Shown piece after piece: positions 1 to 11,377 of a DNA stretch of 64,000 nucleotides. The stretch covers positions 186,001 through 250,000 of the forward strand of contig JAHLKC010000039.1 in NCBI GenBank assembly GCA_025449115.1, read 5' to 3'. Position 1 is the stretch's first letter. Each line of letters opens with the position of its first letter. A program made the translations under genes and the position numbers. The notes under the pieces were generated by a model. That model ran no database searches. It was not told where the DNA came from and saw nothing but the letters and a program-made list of their open reading frames with translations. Source of the stretch: Chytridium lagenaria (lineage: Eukaryota; Chytridiomycota; Chytridiomycetes; Chytridiales; Chytridiaceae).

Positions 1-30
1 GTGATTTTTAATTTCTTATCCAGGTGACTG

Positions 31-1614
31 TCAGTCACTCCCAGGACAAAGCCCAGAAGCAGTAAGCAAAATTAATACAAAACTACATACAATATACTTA
101 TTCAAATGCATAAAGCAACTACAAAGAACCTCATCCACCTCCACCACCTCATCCTCCTCCTCCATCACCCCGCCAAAAACGCCACCTGCCTCACAAACCA
201 TGCAACGCAAACCCCTCCCAAACCCCATATCATACCAATAATTCACAGCAATCGCTCCATCCAACCACGGTGTCGTTCCATCCCTCGTTGAATCACTGAT
301 GGCCCATAAGATGGGAGGTAGAGCATTTGGCCGCGTGAAACTGTGACGTGGAGCGGGGAGGTGGTGGGGAGGCGGAGGGGGGGTTGTCCACCAGCGCGTT
401 TTGGTGGGAGGGTCGAGGGGAGTGATGTGCAGTGACCTGTTGAGGATGGGGTGGGATGTATTGGAGGATGGGAGAGAACTTCTGAAGACGAAATATCTTT
501 TAAAATTGCACAGGTTTTAATTTGTTTGCTTACCTTCTAATCTCCATGTATCCGTGCGTATTCTTTCAAACAATCAACATTGAATATTTGTTTGAAGAAA
601 ATGAGCAATCAACAATGTATACGTGTATACGAAAGAAGATAAATAATAAATCATTGAAAAGTTGAGAAAAAAAAAAAGAAATGCAATATAAGAAAAACGA
701 AAGATTATGTGACTATTACAAGCATAAATGAAATCAGTACAATATGAACTCCTTTTCTCCACTGATCACGACATAGAGGTTTTCGTAGCTAATTTTTTGG
801 GATGGTTTAAGCGTCCACCTAATTCATGACGTACTGGTCTTTATGTGCGAAGTTATAGCGCGGGAGCTCCAACCAAACATTCACAGCGTCAGGTTTCTCA
901 CCTTGCAAGAGCTGAGTGAAACAACTTTAAGGAATGGTTCACCTATAGCTTCGTCGGCGAAATCAATGGACGCAGGAACGTCGGAGAGGAGATCTCTGAA
1001 TTCACCGTGCATATTATTGTTCTACGCGAGAGGTTTATGTGTTAATTCTATGCAACAAGTTTATTGAATGGTTCTTTTAAAAAGCACTTTTGAACGGGGG
1101 CCAACATGGAAAGTGGTTGACATCATATGTGAGAATCAAAGAAAAACAGGAAAAGTAGCTAATGGTTCTCACCTGCGATTGAATATAATGCACGCCTTTC
1201 GACACTTCCCCATCCTTCCAACCTCAACCTCTCCCTCCCCCTCCACCCTCCCCACAAACTCCCTAAACGTCATCCCCTCTCATAAGGAACCACAAACCTC
1301 CCCTCGACGCCGCATCCGCAAGTCTAACAATCAATAACGACCGCAAACATCCATTTTCCTTACCCATTCGGCGTGACGGCCACCGTCAGTTGTGCGGCCC
1401 CTAACTTGGTCGAAAGGTAAGAGAGGTCAAGCCATTTCGTCATGGCTGGCCAGTGGGATGTGGCGTTGTTGATGAGAACGGGGCGACCTTCTGAGATCAT
1501 GCGGGAGAAGAGGAGAGAGGAGGGAGGGGAGGGGAGATGGTGGAGTTCGGTGGAGCCGTAGTCGCGGGCTTCATGGGAGAGACGGTTGAGGGCATGTATG
1601 AGTTTGTCTTGCAT
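31..1614 (-). CDS. JMJD7: JMJD7-like JmjC-domain 2-oxoglutarate/Fe(II) hydroxylase
   Basis: A multi-exon gene read right to left. The first exon (1614–1364) starts at ATG, carries GRPVLINNATSHWPAMTKW and ends AVTPNG before a GTAAGG donor, as in the JMJD7 N-terminus. Later exons give RFVVPYER and HYIQSQ (about 1170–1330), EFRDLLSDVPASIDFADEA (about 950–1010), PDAVNVW then the HKD of the Fe(II)-binding HxD motif (about 835–905), YENLYVVISGEKEFIL (about 740–785), QMLYLP and AVNYWYDM (about 200–330). The HKD–HYENLY join across a GTACGT…TAG intron is in frame. The family hydroxylates lysine in TRAFAC GTPases such as DRG proteins and has been reported to have peptidase activity; location is probably cytosolic. 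Several one-base shifts interrupt it (near 1225, 1190 and 315), and the third iron ligand His is not obvious beside MLYLP. It may be a pseudogene or an intact gene with assembly indels. Family assignment is strong; exact exon ends and the C-terminus are not. Confidence 0.8.
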
Positions 1615-2566
1615 TTCCTTTTTTTCCCCTCAAACTTCAATTAAGTACAAGTCTTATTTATTGCATCCTATGCAGCCGCGGCGATTACAGCTTATAGCGA
1701 CATCACGTAGATTTCAGAAACTCTTAATAAAAAACATCGCATCCTCTTTATCCGCTCATATGGAATTTATTCTCAATCTTCTTCTAACCTATCATTCACC
1801 AACTTTTCCATTCACCCCCTCAAAGTCCCCTTAAATTAACCGCCGCATGATACACCGCAATGACTTTATCAATGATGCTTGCGTCGTGGATGGAATGACA
1901 CAATCAACCATCCCGTCGTCTGAGAACTTGACGCGTCAATGATGCAGGGTAATGAGACGTAGGAGACGAGAAGATCGTGAACATCGCATCCTCTTTAACC
2001 GTCATATGAAATCCATTACTTGTAAATTGGAGAGATTTGAGACTGAAACAAGATTCATGGAGAATTATGTAAAGAGCACGTTAAAAAAAACCATGCAAAA
2101 TAGTTAATGAACAGAATCCTTCTCTATTTCATATAAAAAGCACTAATAACAAACCAAAAGGATTAGGAAAAAAAAAGAGTCTCATACAAAAAACAAACTT
2201 ACACGCATCGCATCCAAAAAGAGATAAGAAAAACAAAAAAAAAGATAAACAACTTGGAAAAGTACACCAAAAGGACAAATGAAATCTTGAATCGATAAAA
2301 GAGAGATGATAGATCTGCTAAAAAAACTTTTGAAAAGCCAATATGACTGAAAAGAAAAGAATAAACTGCAAGATAGAATCGAGGTATGGATTGCAAAAAG
2401 CGCGTCAAGAAACCGTGAAAATGAGTAAACACCAGAACGATGCACCGTTGAAACTAAACAAACAACGCGCTCATGGCAATACCCCCGTCAAACAAAAAAA
2501 ATTACATAAAAAGAAAACCATCTATTCCACATTATCACCTATACCACAAAAGAAAACTGACTTTTA
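1615..2566. other. AT-rich intergenic region
   Basis: No convincing gene. It lies between the 5′ end of the JMJD7-like gene and the 3′ end of the first WSC gene. The open frames here have low-complexity K/N- or F/S-rich composition. It holds an imperfect direct repeat listed separately. Confidence 0.6.
1735..2015. repeat. Imperfect direct repeat, two copies about 245 bp apart
   Basis: Copy one, starting about 1735, reads CATCGCATCCTCTTTATCCG followed by CTCATATGGAAT. Copy two, about 1982, reads CATCGCATCCTCTTTAACCG followed by TCATATGAAAT. The pair shares about 30 of 34 bases. No function is apparent. Confidence 0.6.
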
Positions 2567-3830
2567 TCACACAACCGTTGACGATCCAACCTCACTCTCC
2601 GAAATCCCTCCCGAAGACGACATGGACGACACCATACTCACCCCGGTGACCGTCGACGACCCTCTATCCCTCCTCCTCTGCTGCTGCTCCCTCATCCTAA
2701 ACTCCAGCAACTGCTGCGGATGATGTTCAGAAGGCGCCACAACGACAACCTGTCTCATATCCTTCTCCCCACCCACACTCTTCCCCTTTCCGGCCGACGC
2801 CGCTCGCACAGGAAGCAAGATATCAAGATCATCGTACCCTTGTTTCTTGTTGCTCTTCACCACAGCCTTTGTCAGGGATCCCCCTGAATTCATGCCGCGG
2901 AGTCGACCACCACGAACGAGGACGGCGGCGCGGAGGAGTCCCACGTCGTTGCGGAGGGTTGTGTTGCGTTGTTTTTTGAGGGAGGGAGAGGCGATGCAGA
3001 GCCAGTAGAGGAGGGAGCAGAGGATGATGAGGATGGAGATGATGACGACGGCGATGATGACGGCGGTGTTTGGGGGGCGAGGGAGGAGGAGGAGGAGGAG
3101 GATTGAGGGGTGGTAGTGGAGGTGTTGCTGGTGGAGAGGGTGGTGGTGGTGGATCCGGATAAAGGGGAGGTGAAGTCGGAAGAGTTGTTGTTGTTGTTGT
3201 TGTTGTTGTTAAAGGGGGAGTTTGTTGTGCCTGGGTAAGGGATGGTGACGACGGAGCCGCCAGGGAGGGTGGAGGTGATGTAGATGGTGGTGACCGAGTT
3301 TGTAGGGCTGGGATTGACGGAAGAATCGGGTTCTATGGAGGATGATGGTGATGGTGAGGGCTAAAATGATATCATTCGAGTTAGTAAAAAAAAGAAATAG
3401 AGAGGGAAATAAAAGAGAAAATATCACCTCGTCTGTAGGCAATGGTTGAGAAGGAGAAGGTAGACTCGGCGACGGACTTGGGCTCGGGCTCGGACTTGGA
3501 CTTGGCGCAGTCCGATCCACCGAATACATGGCAATGTACAGACTAGTATCTGACGGCACTCCTTTGTACCCACACACACCAGTCTCCCCTAAAGGACTAC
3601 ATGATCCGCATCGTGACCCATCCACCGAAAACCCTCTATTGATGTCGCTCTCGAAGATGCAGTAACAGATGAATTCATTGTTGAAGGCGAATATACCGAA
3701 AGAGGTGATGGAGCGGTTAAAGTCGACGCAGTAGCGGTTACAGCGAGAGTGTGAGTAGATGCGGAGGTTGTTGGTGCCACGGGGGGCTTCTTGGCCGGAC
3801 GGGATGACACCCTAGAACAAGATTGTTTTT
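2567..3830 (-). CDS. WSC-domain single-pass membrane protein (surface sensor-like), gene A
   Basis: Read right to left, the exon beginning after an AG acceptor at about 3811 contains a Cys-rich WSC-like domain: RCNRYCVDFNRSITSFGIFA, then EFICYC, then CGSCSPLGETGVCGYKG. A Ser/Pro repeat stalk (PSPSPSPS) follows, then an intron at about 3430–3360, a Thr/Ser-rich stretch with an Asn run coded by an AAC repeat (3186–3211), a membrane span (TAVIIAVVIISILIILCSLL, about 3000–3070) and a basic Arg/Gln-rich cytoplasmic tail ending at 2567. WSC proteins are carbohydrate-binding wall or surface sensors. The tail and the stalk are in different frames, so at least one base shift lies near the membrane span. 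The 5′ exon with a signal peptide is not resolved; it should lie right of 3830, where a GTGAGT donor near 3930 is a candidate. Confidence 0.6.
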
Positions 3831-5042
3831 GTTTTTAGCACCATGCATGTTTTGATTCCAACTCCATTCTCTCCCTCCCCCATATATATTGTAGACATGT
3901 AAATGCATTCTTTTATAAATATACTCACGAATCTAAACCCTCGACAAGTTGACATTCCTCTTCTTTGGTTTACAAGATCTCTCGCTCTCTGTACTATCTA
4001 CTACTGGTCTATCTCGCTCTCTCTACTATCTACTACTAGTCTATCTCTCTCTATTTTTCAACTTTTTCAACAAAGACGGTCTCCAGCGACACCCTCTCCC
4101 TTGTTATTATTATATTTTACTAAGAGTATGTAACAAAATGAACGTCTTCGGCTTACTCAACTCTATTACCCAAGTCATGTTACACCACTGTAACACACAT
4201 CCACATTTCGCAGCAGTAATTCAAATTAATTAATTAAAATTGTCTTGCAGTCGCGTGAGGACAGAGAGAGAGGCAGAGAGGAGTGACTATATAATATATT
4301 ATTTTAATATATTATTAGTGGGTAAATGCAAGGGCTTTTATTTATTATTAAAAGGACGTCACACTTGATTGTTTCCATTTTCCAAAAGGAAGGATTTTTC
4401 AAGAAAGGTCCAACAACAACTAACTGTATTACTATTATTAAAAATATCATTACTATATAGGGTAGAGAGATATTAGATATTAGAAAAAAACATGAATTTT
4501 TGAAAACCTTCTTTTCAACTTTTCTTTTGAAACGTCAATCAAAAAGGAGCAGCTTGTTTTAGGGAGGTTTCGCACTACTAAAACATTTAATTGACGTCCT
4601 CAACTCAATATAAAATACTTTTATTGCAGAATGTAAAGTCAAATATCATTTACATCATCACTAAATGATATTTGACTTTACATTCTGCAATAAATGTCAT
4701 GTTCATAAAGAATGAATAAAAAATGGCCTCTTTCGCATAAATGTTTGACCCTTGTTTCGTTACCCTTGATCTCCTTGCTCACCTCCCTCCCCTTTAAACT
4801 CAAAGAATATATATATATATATGTATACCGAGGTGTTCAGTACCCTCCTTCTACGCTTTTCGCTTCGTTTTTAGATTTCTCACGACGCTGTTGAGAGACG
4901 CTTTGGTTTGTTACGGGGGACGGCTTGCAAGTGTTGTATAAAGGGCGGCTGGTGCCTAGAATCAATCATATGGAGATGGTGAGCTCTTATCTCCTTCTGT
5001 GAATTACGCCTTGAGAAAAAGCACTGAGTCTGGATACAGCAA
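3831..5042. other. Intergenic region with hairpin and AT-rich tracts
   Basis: No supported gene except possibly the unresolved 5′ exon of WSC gene A near its left edge. It contains AT runs, CT-rich imperfect repeats (about 3970–4060, repeated CTACTATCTACTACT) and the perfect inverted repeat at 4620–4694. Confidence 0.55.
4620..4694. repeat. Perfect 33-bp inverted repeat with 9-nt loop
   Basis: Left arm 4620–4652 begins TTTATTGCAGAATGTAAAGT. Right arm 4662–4694 is its exact reverse complement, separated by CATCATCAC. In RNA this would form a long uninterrupted hairpin. It could be a tiny foldback element, a small-RNA precursor or a transcription end structure. No flanking target duplication is evident. 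Confidence 0.85.
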
Positions 5043-5331
5043 ATGGAAGAAGAGCAAGCAGTTGTGAACCCAGTCGGTATTATTTATTATCAGTTAAATA
5101 TCTATTTGGATGATGACGCTCTCGGAAAGTGGACAAAATGGATGGGCTCACCCTCTTCTCGTAAAATTCTTTTTTATTCTTTTTTATTGGAAAAAAAAAG
5201 GAGGGGGTTTTTGTCGGTGGCTCCCTTCTTTTTTTTTTTTTTTTTTTTTTTCCAAAGACCTTTTTGTGAGAGAAGAGTGACGAGAGAGAGTCCGAATTAA
5301 ATATTTTATACCATTTGGAAATATATTTTAG

Positions 5332-6429
5332 AACGAACGGAAGACGAAGAAGAGGGTTGTTGAGAGGAGGTCACCACAGGATCCATCCCATCAGGATCCA
5401 TCAGTAGACCTGGTCCAAGCTATTGATCCAACAACATTATCCGAAGACGACGCATCACAACCACCACAACCCCCATCACCAACGTACAAGCCATCCCTGA
5501 TCTCCCTCAATTCACAACAATCCAACCTTCTCCAAGAACCCATTTCCTTCCCCGTCTCCAAATCACCACCACAACAGCAATAGCAACCACATCCATCTCC
5601 CCTGAAACCCCGATCCGCACCCACAATATCCTCCCATCTTCCACCCCGATCCCGGCACCCCCCCCATTATTCTCCTACACCCTCCCAACATCCGTCACAG
5701 CCGCCGCGCTGATCATTGTGGTGTTGGTGTTTGCGTATACTCGACGACGAAAGGTGCCTGTGATTAAGGAGGACGCGGTGGCGGAGTTGAAGAAGGCGAG
5801 ACCTGTGTCGTTGGTGTCGGTCGCTTCGTCGGTGGTGTCGGTTGGGGGGTGGGTGGTTGGACGGTTGACGGGAGGAAAGGTCGAGGAGAGGATTCAGGAA
5901 ATAAAGGTGGAGGAAGGGAAGAGTGAAGGAGAGGAAGAGTTGTCTGGGGAAGATGATACGGAGAGTGCGGTATGTTGTATTCCACAGTCCCTCATTATTG
6001 GAGATTAGCCGGTTCTCATTCCTTTTCTTAAAAAACAGTACATGCATCAATGGGCGGACTACAACACTGTTCTCTACGGTCACGCGTGGTCCGAATTTCA
6101 TCCCGTGGTACGTTCCAACCCTCACACTTCCAAACCCCTTCTCTAACCATCCTTTCTACCATCCTTTTACAGCCTCAATCCAACATTGCATTAACCCGCC
6201 CCATAACACCCCAACAACCCCACCACAACTCCTCGCAACCTCAACCATTCCAACTCCAGATCTCTCCCCACCATCACCAACACCCCTCCTTCCCGCCCTT
6301 CGACGCCCGCATTCCCGGATGTGGACAGACCCTGAACCATCCCCCCATGTTCTCCTTCAGCGTCCATCGCCGTTGCAGCGTATGCAGTCAGATGCGGCGT
6401 TACGAAGGGCAGGTGGTGGTGGGAGATAA
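5332..6429 (+). CDS. Putative single-pass membrane protein, Ser/Thr/Pro-rich ectodomain
   Basis: Coding appears to start after a TTTTAG acceptor at about 5331; an upstream exon from ATG 5043 is possible but its phase does not fit. The ectodomain is rich in Ser, Thr and Pro. A membrane span (about 5690–5745, TSVTAAALIIVVLVFAYTRR) is followed by a basic then acidic cytoplasmic tail (EERIQEIKVEEGKSEGEEEL). Donor GTATGT near 5971 and an acceptor at about 6038 add an exon reading YMHQWADYNTVLYGHAW (about 6040–6100). A further intron (GTACGT…TTACAG) leads to a Pro/Arg-rich end at 6429. One frame change is needed near 5560. The architecture matches its WSC neighbours, but no WSC Cys pattern is seen. 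I do not recognise a family. Confidence 0.45.
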
Positions 6430-8081
6430 TTTGAAGATTACATTGCATTGTTGTTTTTTTGTGTGTTTTCGTTCTCGGTATCAGTTTTCTTTTATGCACT
6501 CCCACCCACACCCTTTTTTTTTATATTTATGACGCGTTTCGGTCAACACAATTTTTTTTCTCATTGCCTCTTTAGCAGCAACATTTCACAACCCCCCCCT
6601 TTTATATTACACGTATTTATTATGTTTACACATTATTAGTATAGAAGTATTATCATCACGTAATTAAAATATGGTCTTCAAAGTTTACACTCTATTTCAG
6701 TCTTTAAAATGAGCCGTGGATGGAATTGATCTTCCTTAGACATGTTTTATGTTGAAGAAGCGCCCTCCTCTTTGGTTCCATGGACACGGCGAAACGAAAA
6801 AACGTGGTGGGATGACGCCCTCTCAAAGAGCTAATGGGCGGCGAAAGATTAATGTGGAAAGTTTGAGACACATTTTTATTTTTAACAGGGAAAAGGTTTG
6901 TCATACTTGAATTTTGTCACTTTGTGGGCTGAGTCTGGAATTCCGTCCTTGTTTTTTATTTATTTTTTTGTTTTTGTTTTTGTTTTTCTGTGGGCAAAAA
7001 GACGCGTCGTGACTCGTGAACGTGGAAAAACAGGAATAAATATAAAAAAAATATATTCTATGTAAACAACAAAGGAGGACTGGATCTATAAGACGAATAT
7101 TCTCGGGAACATCCTTGATCGGCTGCAGCCTGCGATACTTTGAATTCAATTTTTTTTTTCTGGATATTTTTAGTTAATGTTTTTTTTGTTTTTTTTTTTC
7201 GTGATGTTAAAGAGAATATGTATTCTACATTAAAATTTAAATACAAGTGCAAAGCTTTTTTCTTCACGTTTAATGCATATCACATTGAGAGCTAAATTGA
7301 GTATGGATACGCTATGCGAGCTTGTGTATACATCATCTATGGGTTTGGTCATGGTCAGAGTTGGAATGATGGGAAACTATAGTTAGAATGGATCAAGGAT
7401 AGTTGCATGTCAGAGTGTTATTGAGAATGCAAGGATGTTGAAAGATGGTGTTTTGTCCACTGAAAGGATTTTTTAGTTACATGACGTTCAATACGACATA
7501 TGTGATGATGATGGAACGTGTCAAAAGGATGTCATTGGAATATGCGATACTGTTTAGATGTGTGGGATGTGTTGGAGGGTTTCTCAATGGCCCAAGTATT
7601 TACTGTGACCCCGCTCTCTTCTCTATCGTCTCTCCAGTTGCATCCTTATAATCGATGCGTCCTCTCCATTCATCAACTCAGAACTCCCCCCTCCCATTGC
7701 TCCATCCGTGTCTAGTTTACCTTCCTCGTGAAGCGATGAAACGGTGGTTTGGTGGAAGGGCAAGAGACGGAGGTGGAGAGGGCAGCATTGATTTGATGGC
7801 AAGTCCGCCTCTCCACCGAAAAACAATTAATAAAATTTGTGTCTTTTCAAAAAAAGCAATTAATAACAAAAGACAGACACAAAAATTGCCTTATTTTTCC
7901 TTCCACGACGAGCCTAGCCAGCCAGCCAGTCGAAAAAATTAGAAGTTTCCCTACCACTTGCCTTCGTTGTTCGTTGTTCATTCGTTCGTCATCTCTCATT
8001 CCCTCATCTCCAGCAACAGGACCAGCGACACCAAAAAGCGATCACACCTCTGTGTTTTGCTTGGAATCAAATCATAGGAAC
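6430..8081. other. Intergenic region, no supported gene
   Basis: About 1.65 kb of AT- and homopolymer-rich sequence. Open frames on both strands have low-complexity composition and no recognisable motif or splice pattern. The last 200 bp contain a short CCAG tandem (about 7912–7928) in the likely 5′ leader of the next gene. Confidence 0.55.
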
Positions 8082-10006
8082 ATGCCCGCACCATCCTCCC
8101 TTGCACCCACAAGGAGGTCCATCCTCCGCTCCATCATCTCAGTCGCATCCCTCCTCCTCCTCCTCTCCGCAACCCAACCAACACTCGCAACTCCCTCCAA
8201 CTTTGTCGCAGCCCCTCACGCCCTACCACCCAGAATCTACCTTCAATCACCCAAAGAAACCTCACGTCGCCCCAGCCGCCGTTGCTCTCCCTCCCATCGC
8301 TCCAGCCCCCATCCCTACCCCAGATGTTGTCCCTCCTCCTCCCGTCGCCGTCGTCGTCGTCGATTCTCCTCCCGTAGATGCATCCCCCATCTTGGACCCC
8401 CGCCGCCATCCTTGCAAACGCCCTCGCACCCCATCCCCATCCCCCCTGTCCCCGTCAACCCCACTGTTCAGCTTGAAATCGACGCATCCGCCACCAACAA
8501 TGTCCCCGTGAACGCTGATATCGAGCTCGGTATGTCGTCAACGGGCACCATCCACGTCCTCAACATTGAAGAAAAACCTCGCAAGGAACACAAGAAACCC
8601 CATAATGACGATGATGATGACGATGACGATGAAGATGATGTGAAAGACTCGGATGATGATGACACCCTTCCTCAGTGTTTCACTCTCCCCCAGTCCTTTG
8701 TTCACGTCCTCGGTCCAAACTCGGCCTACCCTCCTCTCACCTCCTCCATCGCATCCACTGTCCAAACCTCCACTATCTCCGCCGCCACCACCACAACCGT
8801 CGCCGCCGTTCTCCACTCCCCAAAACCGCCACCCATCCAACGTCATCAAGAAAAAAGCTCATCATGAACCATCCCACCAACGATCGCCTTCATCGTCGTG
8901 GTGGAGCCATTTACCGCGCGCTCGGGTTTGGTGGGAAACCGAAACCCACCGTGAACGCTGCCAATGTTGCAGCGGATCGATGTGCGGCGTTTTGTAGGGA
9001 GCCTTCCCCTGCTGTGGATAAGAGCCTTGATAAACGTCAATGGGGTGCTGATGATGCGGCGCTTTGGGATCTCACTGCTGACGATGTTTCGTTTGAAGAG
9101 TCCCCCGCTTATGATGATGATACTGCAGTTGCGCCAGAGGTTGAGGTTGTGGCGGAGGTTAAACCTAAAAAGGCCAAGTATGAGGCGGCGGCGGTTTGGG
9201 GGAACCGGTGTGTGTGTATTAGGAGAGGGAAGATTGGGTTTGCGAAAAAGATGAAGGATGCGTCGAATACTTGCAAGACTTGTGGGGTGGATGGAGATCC
9301 GTTTAAGGGATGTGTTGTGAAGGGGAAGCATGGTCATGGACATGGGGGGTTGAAGGGGACGAGAAAGTATTTTGTGTTGAAGAATGCAAAGTGGTTGGAT
9401 GAGGTGAGTCTTTTTCTTTTATTGGAATCGTTATCGTTGTGGGTTGATTTATTAACCACCCTTTGTTCGTTTTTTTTTTAAAGCCTGCCAACGTTACCAC
9501 CACCACCACCACTGCTGCTGCCTCACTCGCCACCGCCACACCCGTCGTCGCGGCTCATGACAAATCCTCCCCCAAGAACAAGCACATTGCCGGCAACGCC
9601 GCCGCCGCCGCCGACTCCCTCCCCACCTCCACCCTCCTCCCCACCTCCACCTCCCTCCCCACCGCATCCATGGACCACGGCTTCCCCGGCAGCCACCTCT
9701 TCCCCAAATCCCGCCCCACCGTTGCCGCTGTGGTTGCCATCTTTTTCGCCATGCTGATTGGTAGCCACGTGTCTTGTGGTGTGCCTTGTTTGCAGGGTTC
9801 GTAAAAACCCGATGCGACGGGTGCCTAATGAGGAGGATGAGACGCCGAGATGGAGACATCGGTCCAAGTTTTTTGGCGGGGATGGGAGGTGGGGGAAGCC
9901 GACCGAGGATTTCCCTGGAGCTAGTGTGTTTGATGATGAGGAGGATGATGATAGGACTGTGGCGACGGAGTCGAGGAATGGGAGTAGGGAAGGGAGGTTT
10001 GCGTGA
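8082..10006 (+). CDS. WSC-like single-pass membrane protein with acidic insert, gene B
   Basis: ATG 8082 opens a signal peptide (SIISVASLLLLLSATQPTLA). A Pro/Val/Ala-rich stretch follows, then a run of Asp coded by GAT/GAC repeats (about 8605–8665). A Cys-rich region follows with the spacing of a WSC domain: DRCAAFC (about 8978), RCVCIRRGK (about 9208), CKTCG and KGCV (about 9270–9318). It is interrupted by an unusually long acidic loop of some 60 residues. An intron (about 9402–9482) leads to an Ala/Thr/Ser/Pro stalk, a membrane span (TVAAVVAIFFAMLIG) and a tail with RVRKNPMRRVPNEEDETPRW and an acidic patch, ending at 10006. At least three one-base shifts (about 8240, 8440–8860 and 9760) separate these blocks. 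The WSC call rests on Cys spacing and architecture and is moderate. Confidence 0.55.
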
Positions 10007-11377
10007 AAACTTCTCCCCCCCCTCTTTCTTTTTAAGTAGATCTTCTGCTTTTCCCATTCGCCCCCCCCACTGTTTTTTGTTCATCAGCGTCACTTTAGTT
10101 TGTGGGAGTATTTCTCCTTTTTTTCTTTTCTCATTGATTTGCACTGCTGTTTGGATCTTTTTTTTTTTTTTTCATCATCATTTATTTTGTTGCTCGTCTT
10201 GTACCTTTTTTGTTATTATGTGTGTTTAGTTGGTTGTTTTTTTTCCTTCTCCACCCATTCTACGCGAAAAAACTCATAAAAAAAAGTGGATCGATTTCCT
10301 TGTTTCTTTTGTGTGTGGAGGATGTGTTGACTTTGTTATGGTTTTGAAAAAGAATATAAAGCTTTTTTTCGAAAAATATTTTACCTGTGATGATGGAGTT
10401 GCTAAAAAACGATCTTTCGGTGGATCTATTAAAAGTATTCAGCACCCTCTGTGGATCATGTAACAGCATTTATTCGTATTATTTATTGATACAGCGACGT
10501 CGAAACGGTTGTCTTTGTTAGATCATAAGGACCAAGCCCTTTGCTGTGCTGGGCGACTTTGTTTAAAGTTGAACGGCTGCATTGAAGCACTTTTGTCTTT
10601 TGTTTTTTTCTGTGGAATAGTAAATGGCTGAGACGACAGAGATGAAAGTTTCATTTCACGGTAAAAGACAAATTCATTCCGGTAAATTACTTGCTTGTGG
10701 AGGGGAACGGGGCAGGTAGTCCACCTTGACAAGCACTTTTCGTCAACAGGTGTCTTGACGAGAATGCGTAGCTGGTCGCGTCCTTACGTCAAAAGCGAGG
10801 CATGTGAAGGGGTGCATAAACAACAAAACCCCCAATCAAAACTTATATACCCAACAGAAAACGAGTCAATCATAACGCGTGCCACCTCTTTTTTTTTTTG
10901 TCGTAAAAAGATGAGGAAATACCTATGGGACTTTGGGAGGGTTTTTGGACGAATGGGGACATAAGATGTCAGGTCTTTTTGTGCGAATCGAACATTCTGT
11001 GCTTATGTTGTTTAATTTCGTGGCTGTTCATAGGATGATGAATTGATTCTGCGCAGTATCTGCTAAAGTCCTACTTTGCGTAAAAAGTAATTTATTATCC
11101 GACTCCTCCTCAAACCCCTTCACCCCTGTTTTACCGGTTGCCAGGCGACGGCCCCTTGCCCTCCACATCCTCCTTACCCTGTCCAGCGGTCGCCAGGCGA
11201 CGGCCCTTGTTTGAGAAAAAGGGAATTTTCTGGGCGGCAAGGATATTTTTCGGTTTGTGTGGCCATTATTGAAAAGACGGAACGAACACCCCCCCCCCGC
11301 CTCCTAATTGCAAAGACGTTAAAAAAAGGGAGACACCAAACCTCCTCCCTCAACGTTGCGTTGATCGAAAAGAAGAG
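10007..11377. other. Intergenic region, no supported gene
   Basis: The first part is a T-rich 3′ flank of WSC gene B, the remainder the 5′ flank of the Bem1-like gene. Two similar CCAGGCGACGGCCC segments (about 11142 and 11194) form a short direct repeat. No RNA gene or credible coding frame was seen. Confidence 0.5.

Noticed and set aside
3903..4233. Leu/Ser-rich plus-strand frames after WSC gene A
   Set aside because: Coded by CT-rich imperfect repeats (CTACTATCTACTACT); low complexity only.
7445..7942. Open frames upstream of WSC gene B on both strands
   Set aside because: No splice pattern, motif or sustained composition; likely leader and promoter DNA.
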